DNA of 40,975 bases, taken from assembly GCA_001430745.1 (NCBI GenBank), contig KQ482063.1, forward strand, positions 2,075,081 to 2,116,055, read 5' to 3'. The notes beneath the pieces were generated by a model. That model did not search any database. It worked only from the letters and a program-made list of their open reading frames with translations, and had not been told where the DNA came from. Within the stretch, counting starts at the first letter, position 1, and every line of letters starts with the position of its first letter. A program made the translations under genes and the position numbers. This document shows positions 10,976 through 20,933 of the stretch, piece by piece. Source of the DNA: Auxenochlorella pyrenoidosa. Lineage: Eukaryota > Chlorophyta > Trebouxiophyceae > Chlorellales > Chlorellaceae.

Positions 10976-13900
10976 ATGCAGCAAGCCGCTGCCTTAGGTC
11001 CCGCACACCGCCCAGCGCCCCTCGAGCTGGTGCCTGTGCGGCTTGCCTTGTCCGGCAGTCGGGAGTGGGTGCTCTGGCCCGTTGGGGCGACCGATGAAGA
11101 GCTTGAGGAGTTTGCAGAGGGCCTGGCCCGCGACCTGGGAGCTCCGCCCCAGCTGAGCGCCATCGTTACCGACGCGGTCCGGCAGCAGGTCGCCGACTGG
11201 GTGGCACACGTGCCTCCGCCTGCGGCAGGCCCAGAGCCGCGCCGAGAGCTGGTCAGGTAAGGCTTGCAAAGCAATTTCAAGGGCCCCGGCCTGCTGCCGC
11301 CAGCATGCCTGCAGCGCGGTTTATGCCCTGCACCTGTGCGTTGCCCGCTTCCAGCCCCGCTGCTTCATCCTGCGTGGCCCCCCCGCCCCCCCGCCTCAGG
11401 CTGGACATGGTGGTGGGCGAGAAGCGGCTGCGCGATCAGTTCTGGTGGGACCTGCACGCGGCGGAGCCAACCCCTGAGGAGTTTGCTGCGGAGCTGTGCG
11501 CCGACATGGGGCTGGATGCCTGCCACGGCGCCAGCGTGGCTGCTGCCATCCGCATCGAGGTGGGTGCTGGGCCCGTGCTGCCCCGCTGGGACCTGCAGCA
11601 ACCTGTTGCCACCAGATCATCTGTGTGCACCTCTGACGTTTGGTGCCTAGTGTGGAGAACGCTCGGACAGCGGCGGGCGCTGCCTGCATGTCTCCTGCAT
11701 GCTCGCAACCGGGCACAAGGAGGCTGAGCATGCTGAGCCCCTTTGTGCCTCCCCCTGCAGCTGGCCAAGCTGCGCCGCGCGCCGCCGACCAGTCTGCGGC
11801 TGCCCACGCCCCGCATAGCAGAGGAAGCACTCAGCGCAGCGCCGCTCCTGGCAGAGGTTGATGGCCTGCATGGCGCCTACTCCTCCAGGCAAGCCGCTGC
11901 CGCTCCTGCTGCCGCTGCAGCAAGCTGTTCCATGCAGCTCAGTTTGCAGAGCAAACTGGGCAGCGTGCTTGCCCGGGCCGACTTGCCAAGCCTTGATTGC
12001 GGTGTGCTGCTGTGCCTTCCTGTCGTGCCTGCCTATCAATCTGCCTTTCTGGACGGCCTGCTTGCTCAAGTCCTTGCATGCTTCTCCCCTTGCTGCTGCA
12101 GCTGCCTGCGTGAGCCGGAACAGTGGCAGGAGTGGGGCCCCTCGCTGGCAGACCTCTCCAGCAAGGAGCAGGAGGCCCTCGAGCAGCAGCAGCAGGCGCA
12201 GCGGCAGCGGCAGCGCGAGGAGCTTGCCGCCCGGCTGGCAGCACGCAAGCAGGCACAGCAGGCTGCTGAGCTCGAGCTGCGCCAGCGCCAGGTGGCCGCA
12301 CAGCAGGCGGCGGCAGCAGCTACAGGGCAGCAGCAGCAGCAGCAGCAGCAGGCCGCAGGCGCACCGCAGGGCCGGGCTGTGACGCAGTCCCAGGGCACAG
12401 CAGGCACGGCGCAGCGCCAGCCGCAACCTCGGGCCCGAAACGAGGGGGCACCCCAGCGGCGCACGCTGCGTCCGCGACGTGCTGCAGCCTCGAAGCGCCT
12501 GGCCGAGATCCTCAGGGCGGAGGAGGAGGAAGAGGAGGAGGAGGAGTCGGAGCGCAGCGGCAGCGAGAGCGAGGGGCGCCAGGGCGGCGGCGGCAGCGGC
12601 AAGCGCGCCGCCGAGGCGCCAGCACCCAGCACGGTGTCGGAGGAGTACCAGCCCGGGGAGGACTCCCTGGCAGAGGGGGAGAAGCAGGACGAGGGGGCAG
12701 AGGTGTCGGCGCGCAAGCCGCGGCAGCGCAAGCGTTCGTCCAGCGACCACGCCGCGCACTCAAAGGGCACGTCACAGAGCCGGCAGCACTCGCAGCATGG
12801 CCGGCAGCAGCAGCAGCAGCAGCATGCTCACCCCAAGCAGCATGCCCAGCATCTGGCCGAGCAGCAGCAGCAGCACCAGCAGCACCAGCAGACACTGTTG
12901 GCAGTACAGCGGCAGCAGCAGACGCAGCAGGCGCCGCAGGTGGTCGTGCAGGCTGTGGCTCCGTCCCTGCTGGCCACGCGACAGCAGCAGGCGATGCTGG
13001 CGCAGCTGGGGCCCAGCAGCGGCGGCGGCATGCCTCCTTCCCTACTGAGCGGGGGGGCGGCGCCTGGCATGGGGGCCAGCCTGCTGGGGCCATCGTCAGG
13101 CCCCGGCCCCGGCATGGTGCCTGTGCAGCCACCGCCCGGCATGATGCCCACCCCATCGATGGTGCCGCAGGACGGCCGCACCCCCGTGGGTGGACCCGGC
13201 GGGCCCATGATGCAGGCCGGGGGGCAGCTGGGGCTGGGCGGCACGCCGTCGCCGGCGGACGCCCTGTCCTCAGCGGCGGGCCAGGCCGTGCCAGAGCAGA
13301 TGCGCATGGTTGGGGCCACCATTGTGCGCTACGCCAGGGAGCTGGGCATCGGAGAGCACAAGATCGCCTCCTTCCTGGCGCGCACGCCCGCGGAGCAGCT
13401 GGCCCTGTTCCGCACGCTGCACCAGGTGGGCGCCGCCCGGCCCGGCCCCGCCCGGCCCTGGACTGCTGCTGTGCCCGTGGCAGGGTTCTCCCACCCTTGC
13501 AGGCACCCCTGGGGCGCGGAACAGGCGGCACCCCTTGCTTGCCTTCATTTGGCGCTGCTGTGAGGCCTCTGCAAGGGCTGTTGAAGCAAGGGCCGCACCA
13601 TGCTGCCCGCATCTGCTGAGACGTTGTTGCCCCCCGACTTGCTCGCCTGCAGCTTGTCCAGCAAGCGCGTGCTCGGCAGCAGGAGGCGGCGGCTGCGGCG
13701 GCAATGGGGGCCCCCGGCATGGGATCAGGCCCTGGAAGTGGCGTGCCAGGCATGGGAGGCATGCCTTCCGGCCCTCCCGGCATGGGCCTTGGCCCAGGCT
13801 TGGCAGGCCCTCCTGGCATGGGCTACCAGCAGCAGCAGCAGCAGCAGCAGCTGGCGCCGGCAATGGCGATGGCGCCGCCGCCCATGCCGCAGTCGCAGCC

Positions 13901-14042
13901 GCTGGGCAGGCCTGGGCTGGGGCCCCCGATGGGTGGACAGGGCCTGGGCATGCCGCCGATGCCGCTACGTGCCGAGGAGCCTCCGCCGCCGTCGGCACCT
14001 GCCGGTCAGTTCGCCAACCTCTTTTCCGAAATGTTCGACTGA
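10976..14042 (+). CDS. SNF5: SNF5/INI1 subunit of a SWI/SNF remodelling complex
   Basis: The product is a core subunit of nuclear SWI/SNF-type chromatin remodellers. Exons: 10976-11256, 11400-11559, 11761-11888, 12102-13425 and 13653-14042 (760 residues). The SNF5 domain has two repeats. Repeat 1 (about 17-80) starts LELVPVRLALSG. Repeat 2 (about 94-150) reads RLRDQFWWDLHAAEPTPEEF then LCADMGLDACHGASVAAAI. A tail motif EPEQWQEWGPSLADLSSKE (from about 193) resembles the C-terminal helix of SNF5 proteins. The rest is unusual: Gln-rich, with CAG8 runs at 12328 and 13827, an acidic block near residues 330-342, basic patches, a helical segment MRMVGATIVRYARELGIGEH near 589, and a Met/Pro/Gly-rich tail. 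The third intron (11889-12101) starts GCAAGC, is 213 bases and has no in-frame stop, so it could be retained. The start is the first ATG in frame before repeat 1. Confidence 0.88.
12328..12351 (+). repeat. In-frame CAG8 (polyglutamine) in SNF5
   Basis: Eight consecutive CAG codons within the Gln-rich linker of the SNF5 protein. They are likely to vary in length between strains. Confidence 0.9.
13827..13850 (+). repeat. In-frame CAG8 (polyglutamine) in SNF5 C-terminus
   Basis: A second run of eight CAG codons, in the last exon of SNF5 between the Gly/Met/Pro-rich stretches. Confidence 0.9.
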
Positions 14043-14379
14043 CGGCATGCCACAGCTGTTGATCCACCGTTGGAGCAGACAAGCCCTGCCTGGCTGCAGA
14101 CTCCTTGTCTGCTGTTGAACGAAGTGAAATGAATCCGCCTGCGCGCTGGCGTGGCCAATGTTAAGAACCTCAAGGCTCCGCTGTCCCGCTATGCAGCAGG
14201 GCTGTGTCAATGCCGCTGCGCATTATTGCCTCATACTGTTACCTCTGTTTTCTGCGCGATTGTGCGTTCATGCAATGAGAACAACAGGTCGAAGCTTGCG
14301 CCAGCAAGGGGCGCACCAACAGGCATGCTGAACCGATGGCGTGCCCGATGCTGGGTGTACAGGGGGCAGCCCTGCCTGC
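14043..14379. other. Intergenic, convergent 3' flanks of SNF5 and gene at 14380
   Basis: These 337 bases hold both 3' UTRs. No TGTAA was found on either strand. The stretch around 14105-14290 is less GC-rich than the coding regions. No other feature is seen. Confidence 0.4.
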
Positions 14380-15535
14380 CTACACCTCGCCCTCCTCCAC
14401 TTCCCCCTTGCCGGCGCCGCAGCACACGTCGTGCTCGTGGCCGTGCTCGCACAGGATCTTCTGCCCCTTGGCCTTGGCACGCGCCTCCAGCTCGGCCTGC
14501 AGGTACGCTGGGGGCTGGAGGATTGGGCTTAAACAGAAAGAACAGGAAAGACCCCTGGATAGAAGGCTGTGCCTAGCAGCTCGCACTGGACTCAGGCTGA
14601 TCATGCAGCCTCGGGCCTGCATCACCTGCTTGGCTTCTAGAGTCTCCCGCATGATTGTATCGGCCTGCGATGCCAGGGTAGGGCACGGAGAGGGTGTTTG
14701 TGACGGCTGGGATGTGCTGCTGTCCTGTGTTGTGCAATCCAATGTCTGGTGCCTGCAGGGCTGTTGCGCACGCAAAGTTTTTGCTGGTCCCACATGCGTG
14801 TGGTGTCACAGGACGGACAGGAAGGAGCAAACATGCTAACCATGGTCTCGTTGCTGATGCCATAAATGTGGGGCCTGCACAGGCAAGTCAGGGATGCCAG
14901 GCGGTGGGCAGCAGACCAGCAGGCCCCGATGGCAGCAAAACATGGCGGCGGCATTGAGCATGTAGTGTGCTGATAGAAGACAGCATTGCCAGGATCAGAC
15001 CAGCAGTAGCCCATACTGCTGCCTTGAGGGGGGGCAACCTTGAACGCTTGGGACCCTCACTTGTGCTGCTGCTGGCGCAGGAAGCGTGCCACCTCCTCGG
15101 GGTCCTGCAGGCCAAGAGGTCAAAAGAGAACATTTGATTTTGAAGGCAGCCGGCTAGCTGGGGGGCGAGCTGGCCCACAGCCATGGTGCTGGTTGCCTCA
15201 TCGCCCGGCAGCATGGGAGCAGGGCCAACGCTTCAGCCAGGCCAACTGTACCTGCGTGAGCTCCAGGATGTGCCTCTGCAGGGAAAAGTTGCAAGAGAGC
15301 AAAGTGCTGGTGTGTACCACTTGCTGCTCTGGCCTGTCGTCGAGCGGCAGCGCTCGCCAGCGACGGAGGCGGAGGCAGCCTCGTGGCATCTCGGGCTGGT
15401 CGGAGATTATACCTGCTCCTGCTCTGTCGTGCGCACGTGCGGGTCCTCCCGCCACTCAGTGGAAAAGCCCCTGGAGAGCGCGGGCGCCAGGCGGCCGCCA
15501 TGCAGGGCCAGCCTCGCTTGTCCGGCCCGCAGCAT
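14380..15535 (-). CDS. Small protein with mitochondrial-type presequence, unknown
   Basis: A six-exon model: 15413-15535, 15252-15275, 15061-15104, 14841-14874, 14626-14664 and 14380-14496, giving 126 residues. The N-terminus MLRAGQARLALHGGRLAPAL then SRGFST is a classical mitochondrial presequence: Arg/Leu/Ala-rich, no acids, and an R-x-F-S-type cleavage region. The mature part is hydrophilic and probably helical (DPEEVARFLRQQQHK, ETLEAKQAELEARAKAKGQ). It ends in a His/Cys cluster, CEHGHEHDVCC, that could bind metal. Exon 2 is only 24 bases. All splice phases agree. I do not recognise the family. A small accessory subunit of a respiratory complex is one possibility, but nothing in the sequence proves it. 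The neighbour at 15920 is another small organelle-type protein on the same strand. Confidence 0.72.
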
Positions 15536-15919
15536 GATCCCTGAAGTGTCGCAAGGCAATCAGGAGGCGTAATGAGCCGTCCGAGACGCAAAGTCTGAGG
15601 GCTGGGCTGCTGGCGGCGCCTACGTGGCGACAAGCGGACGGCGCCCACGCAGGTCTGGGGCCTTCTGGCGGCCACTGTACACCTTGGAGGCATATGTGTC
15701 CAAGAAAGACCACGTAGAATACATCCCGCACAAAGACAAATGGAGTGATCGCCTGACATTGGCATTTCAAATTTGCCGCCTTTAAAGCTTTTGCGCGCTT
15801 TGGTCCAGACCGAAGGAGACATTGCTCAAACAGCTGAAGGCGGGCACCGACCTGAACACACAGCGCTCTCGCAGCACCAGTGCTTGAATAGCCAATCAAT
15901 GGTGCATTCTGGAGCTTGT
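15536..15919. other. Intergenic between two minus-strand small-protein genes
   Basis: These 384 bases hold the promoter of the 126-residue gene and the 3' UTR of the 140-residue gene. The part around 15690-15800 is relatively AT-rich. No motif is recognised. Confidence 0.4.
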
Positions 15920-16742
15920 TCATACGCTGGTGGTATGCCCGGGCCCGGCCTTTCCCTCCAGGACAGCTCGGTCTGTGAGGGTGTCGCCCTCCACCTGGGA
16001 GGCATCCATGGCATCCTCGTCGTGCTCCTGCGCAGCAGCGGGGGCAGTGCCAGGGGAGGAGTGCGGTCAGCATGACTGTTCAAAGAACCTGAACTGGGCG
16101 GCCCCTGATTGCTGAGGCTCCTCTTGGGGCAAGAACAACAATGCCCCCCTGCCAGCGGACACACAGCGCCAGCATGCTGCCGTGTGCACCCTCCACTCTG
16201 CCTGCATCCGCCCTCCCTGCTGCTCACCGCCGCGGCCTCCCTCGACTCCCCCGCCAGCGCTGACGCCATCTCGCTTGCAGACAGCTCGCCTGTGCCGCCC
16301 TTCTGCAGTGACAGGCAGCAGCGGGCGGACGAGCAACCTCTCCCCATCTCGCGTCAAGGTGGGAGTCTAATTGGATGCAAGGGTAAAGCAGCGGATATTC
16401 CGCTGTAGAATTTCTTGCTTCGGACGTCCCGTGCCTCATGGGCTCCCTCAGCCTCAGCTGCCTGCCGGGCCTGCCATCTCCTCCCAGATGGTCACCCCGC
16501 ACCTGCGCCGCCAGCCGCTCCGCCGCCCGCCTGTCCTCCTGCAGCTGGCGCTCGCTCTCGTCAGCAATGCTGCACTCCTCGGGATCGTTGTAACCGCCAG
16601 CGGGGCCAGTGGGTACGCTGCCGAAGCCGGCGGCGGCTGCGGCGCGCCTGGCGCCAGCAGCAGCACCAGGCAGTAGACGCCTGGCAGCAGCAGTGGTGGC
16701 TACAGCGCCAGGCCGCCCAAGGGAAAGAGCCAGGCGTAGCAT
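15920..16742 (-). CDS. Small acidic protein with organelle-type presequence, unknown
   Basis: A three-exon model: 16503-16742, 16228-16302 and 15920-16027, giving 140 residues. The N-terminal 40 residues (MLRLALSLGRPGAVATTAAA then RRLLPGAAAGARR) are Ala/Arg/Leu-rich without acids, as in a mitochondrial or plastid presequence. The rest is charged and probably helical: NDPEECSIADESERQLQEDR, GELSASEMASALAGESREA, and an acidic third exon EHDEDAMDASQVEGDTLTDR. All introns are phase 0 with good donors and acceptors. I do not recognise the family. An ATPase inhibitor (IF1) was considered, but the characteristic IF1 core is not present. The start ATG at 16742 is the first in the presequence frame. 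Confidence 0.62.
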
Positions 16743-17292
16743 GATGCCGGTGGAGGGCGTAGCTGGGAAAGTCGAAGGGTGCCAGTCTGCAGGCCAAAGC
16801 GGGGAGGAGCAAGACAGTTTCGCCCTTTTGGGTTGACGATGCCAGCAAGGGGTAGAGGGTGTCCAAGGTGTCAGGCCTGGCAGCACGCTGCCGCTGCTGC
16901 GCTGGACAAGTAATGGATGCTCCATTGAGAGGCCCCCAAGGAATCCACAGAGCTTAGGGCAACAAAACGCCACCACAGCTTGGATGCCTCATCATCAAGA
17001 GACAAGAGCTGCTTTGGAGTTTGCCACCCTGCGCACCATCTGTGTGTTATTTCAGGGCGATGTGTTTGCTTGCCAGGTGCCTCCGTCCGTGCCCGCAACC
17101 TCTGCTGCAGGGCAGGTCGCTGCAGGCATGCTGTGATGTGTTCCCAGTTGCCCTTGCAGAGTCAGGCGTTGTCACGCGCAGAGAGATGCTCCGTTGCGCT
17201 GACGACGAGGCGCCAGCACAGCAAGCTCGATCAGGGCAGGCAGGGACCAAGGCTTGCCTCGCGGGGGGTCTCACTCCTGCAGCGTGACCGAA
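16743..17292. promoter_or_regulatory. Divergent intergenic region, genes at 16742 (-) and 17293 (+)
   Basis: These 550 bases separate two divergent start codons and should contain both promoters. Nothing specific is recognised; frames crossing it are not supported. Confidence 0.4.
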
Positions 17293-20039
17293 ATGAGCGC
17301 CAAGGCAGGAGAGCGCGAGCAGAAGGCCAGTAAGGCAGCCACCCCTGGCAAGCGGGGGCCCAGCCCGGCGCAGGAAGAGCCCTCGGAGGCCCCTGCCACG
17401 GCTGAGCCCGTGCTGAAGAAGCCTCGGGTGGCAGAGGGTGGGGCTGCAGCCCCGCCAGCTGGCGGCGGCCCAGCAGAGGCTGGCGGTGGCGAGGAGGGGC
17501 ACGAGGCCGCTGCCGCAGCAACAGAGGGCACAGAGAAGCAGGGCTCGCACATCATTGAGCAGGGCACTATCCAGTTCTTCTACAGGTGTGCCCTCCCTCT
17601 GCCTGCTGGGATTGCCTGCTGGCTCAGTGCCCTGGGGTGGTGGATCCTCAGCGGTCTACGCGGTGCTCTTGACGTTAGACTGTGCCTGCCGGACTCGCTG
17701 CCTGCTGCAGGCCCAAGGTGGGCAAGGACGATGTGGGCAGCCTGGCGGATGTGCAGCGCTTCTTCATGCTGCTGCGCCCAGAGGCGGCAGGCGCAAAGAG
17801 CAGGCTGTGCGTGCTGGGCAAGAAACGCCTGCCCTCAGCTCGACGCCACGAGGTGGGCCCAGTTGGGCAGGCTCGAAAGGCAGCAGTTGGCGGGCTGCGG
17901 AAAGTGCGTCACAAGGTTTGACAAAGCCTGGTGGCAGGCAGGGCCAGCTTTCAAATAAAAACTCTCCTCCCAGTAACCTCGTGGCGACTCATTCGGCACC
18001 GCCTCTGCCTGCATTTCCGCCCGTCTCTGCAGCGCTTCTTTGGCTTTGTGGAGGCAGTTGTCGAGGACCCGGCAGAGCTGCTGGAGGGGCTGGGGCCCAA
18101 AAGCTATGAGACCAAGACGAGGGGTGAGGGGCAGCCCCTTCCTGCCCTGCCGCGTGCCCTCAGCGAGGTGCACTGCAGGGCAAGGGCGGGTTCACACTAG
18201 CAGGGTGACTTAATATGGCCAGCAGTGCACACAGACCTTGCATGCGCTGCATCCCGCCCAAGAGATGTAGGAAATGAGTGCCGCTGCATTTCTCGACAAC
18301 TCGAGCTTTCTAGCACCAATTCGTGGCAGCTGTGCTCGTGGCTGCACCTGCAGGCTGGGAAGCCTGGCTCCGCCTCTCAACCCCTCCCCAGCCCAGCCAT
18401 CCCCGCCCGTCTGCAGGGACGCGCCACCTGGCCGCCGCTCGTGCTGTGGGGCAGGGCACCTACGCTCTGGTGGAGCACCCAGACCGCGTCAACCTGGTGT
18501 TCAAGTGTGGTGGGGGGGTGGGGGTGGGTGGGGGTGGGGGGGCCTGCTGCACCAGCGCCTGCGATTGTGATGCACGTGGGAGCGGCGCTTGGCTGGCCCA
18601 GAGTGTGCATGGGGCGCAGTGGAGAGGAGGCCAGGCTGGTTTGCTTACCTTGGCGGTTCTTGCTTCCTGCTCCCACCAACGACCGCTGTGCCCCAACCTG
18701 CAGGCTGGAGGTGCCGGCCACCCCTGGGGAAGCCCAGCTTGAGTTCATGGTTGGGGAGGCCGGAAGCTTCATCTGCCAGGTCAAGGTGGGCGCCGCACCT
18801 GCCCCTGCCGCTGGCTAATCCTGGGGCGGAGAGCGCTTGCCCCGCGCGCAAGCTGCAGAGAGAACAGATTGATCTCTCCCGTGTGCATTTGATGGACCCA
18901 GCACCTGTCGGAGCATCCCACCAAGCTCCGCCCTCGGCATCCACCCTCTGTTGGCCTGAAACATGCCACCTCTACCTTGTCCTTGGCCCCCGCACACCAT
19001 TGCAGCACGTGGCTGCCTGCCTGACGCGCATGAACCCTGTGGCCCTGCCCCGACCCGCAGAACCCCGCGGGGCGGGGGCGCGGCGACCCCGGGCTGGACC
19101 AGAAGGCCCAGTTCCTGCCGGAGAAGCAGGAGGAGTTTGGGCACTACTCGTGGATCCCGCCACGAGACCCGCAGGTCGGTTTGGCGGCCCGCCAGGGCCC
19201 AGGGCTGCGCAGGCGGGCGTGCAGGCGCTCCTGGCGGCACGCTGGCAGTGGTAGCAAGGGAGGGGCGCTGTCACTTGAGGGCTTGGCCTTGCCAGCAGAG
19301 CCCTTGCTGCTGCGCCAAGTTGGTCGCCATTTTAAACCTCACCGGCATGGATCACGTTCCCTTTCTTTCCTGTCCCGCTTTCCCTGCCCCCCCAGCTGTT
19401 TGAGTATGAGCGCTGCGAGTTCCTGCTGATCGGGGCCCGCCAGGACGAGGACCTAATTGACAAGCTGGGGCAGGAGGGGAAGCAGGTGGGTGCGAGTCGT
19501 TCCCGTTGGCACCATGCAACTTCGCAGCTTGTACAGCTGTGAGTGCACCTGCAGCAGGGGTAGGATATGGAAGTCGGGATGTCAAGGACGAGGCCTGCAC
19601 TTGGCAGGCGTGCAAGCCGGCTCAGATTATCGCGCACTCCATGATACACGCGCCGCACCCGCCCTGCCATTCCTTCTGCTCACCCCTGGTGCTCTGCTAG
19701 GGAGCACAGCAGGAGGGCCCGTCCAGCCTGACAGAGTCAGAGTGCGGCGCCATGTCAGACGAGGAGTGCCTGATTGAGAGCCTGCGGGAGGAGGTGCAGG
19801 TGGGCCAGCTCGTGCCACTTGCCTGCACGAGGGCCTGCAGGAAGGCAACGCTGCTGTTGCCTATGACGCCGCCTCTCCCAGCTGATGCCGGGCAATCCGT
19901 GCACTACCAGCCGCTACTGACAGGCTGGCCGCAGGCGCAAATAGAGCTCTACTTGCCATCGCTCTTCCATGCATCTCCTGTGCAGGCGGACAAGGTCGGC
20001 ATCTCCACCGAGCCAGCCGAGACGGGCGAGCTGGTCTAA
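17293..20039 (+). CDS. Conserved plant/bacterial-type protein, unknown function
   Basis: Nine exons: 17293-17585, 17711-17852, 18033-18123, 18417-18504, 18704-18785, 19061-19174, 19396-19485, 19701-19799 and 19986-20039 (350 residues). The first 85 residues are an Ala/Pro/Glu-rich disordered leader with a basic LKKPR patch. The core begins SHIIEQGTIQFFYRPKVGKD and continues SLADVQRFFMLLRP, LCVLGKKRLPS, GPKSYETKTRGTRH, TYALVEHPD, SFICQVKNP and LFEYERCEFLLIGAR. These motifs match, from memory, a family found in land plants and bacteria whose members I know only as conserved proteins without an assigned reaction. The acidic C-terminal tail after about residue 300 looks specific to this lineage. 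All nine exons keep phase. A helical or catalytic role cannot be stated from sequence alone. Confidence 0.8.
18505..18542 (+). repeat. G-rich tract at a 5' splice site
   Basis: G-blocks broken by single T follow directly after the donor of exon 4 of the conserved plus-strand gene, so the sense strand of the intron is G-rich at its 5' end. Confidence 0.75.
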
Positions 20040-20933
20040 TGGGCACTGCAGCGCCATCTTGAAAAAGTCGGGCTGTGGGGGTGGCGGGGGAGCGGCGCAG
20101 GGCGGCTGAGGAATGCGGCCGAGCATGGCGGGAAAGGCAACAGAAGGCAGGGCCGGGTGGGCTGCCTGGCGCGGGAATCTGACAGCGCCTCAAGCAGTAC
20201 ATCAGTGTGTGCGACTATGCATACTAATTTTATCTGGGTTGTTAAGTATGCTGCCTCCTCGACAGAACATTACGAACAGCATGGGAGCACAGCTGTGCTT
20301 GTCTGCTCGCGCCTGACGAGCTCCTCCCCAGCTTGAAGCATGCACATACCCACTCACACCTGCGGCAGCGTGCCTGGACACATGGGTCCAGCTTTGAGCA
20401 TCATCAATTCTCTGGACTGGCTGGTACATGTCTGGAGTCGGCCTTGAGTGCCAAGAGTGGGTGCTCGCGCTGCAGGAGCATGCGTCCTCGTCCCATCGGT
20501 GAGGTGGCGCCCGCGTGTCCATCTTGAGGCGCCTAGCTGTGGCTTAAGGATTTCATCTCATGTTGTTGGATCTTCCACTGTGCTTGTCAACTCCACAGCA
20601 GCGGCAGACGTCCGCAGGAGCGGGTCCTGCTCTGAGAAACGCCTAGGTGCCGGCAGGGCCGCCACTGCTTCCGCAAAAGATTCACAAGGTGTGGAAGCTG
20701 TAGAGCACAAGCCAGCGCTCCTTTGTAGTTCCGTGCAGACGGGGCAGAGCGGGAAACCTCGGCGCAGCACGGCTTTTTTACCCCGCTACTTATAGAAGCG
20801 ATTGCAGGCGGCCTGTGAGTTGCGCGGATTGCGCGGCGCTGACGCCTCTGCCCCGCCGCCCGCCAACCTTCCGCCGCCCCCATAGCACTGCTTCCCCGAC
20901 CCCGCAGAAACGCGACAGAGCCGTTTGGCCGGC
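20040..20933. other. Intergenic, upstream of the SURF4-like gene
   Basis: This 894-base stretch lies between two plus-strand genes. The part near 20200-20290 is clearly AT-richer (3' UTR or spacer), and the promoter of the SURF4-like gene should lie in the right half. Frames crossing it have no motif, and no TGTAA was found behind the stop codon at 20039. Confidence 0.4.

Noticed and set aside
12512..13819. 435-codon minus-strand frame opposite SNF5
   Set aside because: It is antisense to the Gln/Pro-rich exon of SNF5; its Ala/Arg/Pro composition mirrors the CAG-rich sense strand and contains no motif.
15920..16742. ATP synthase inhibitor (IF1) identity for the 140-residue protein
   Set aside because: Presequence and charge pattern suggested it, but the Gly-rich lead and the His-containing inhibitory helix of IF1 are not present.
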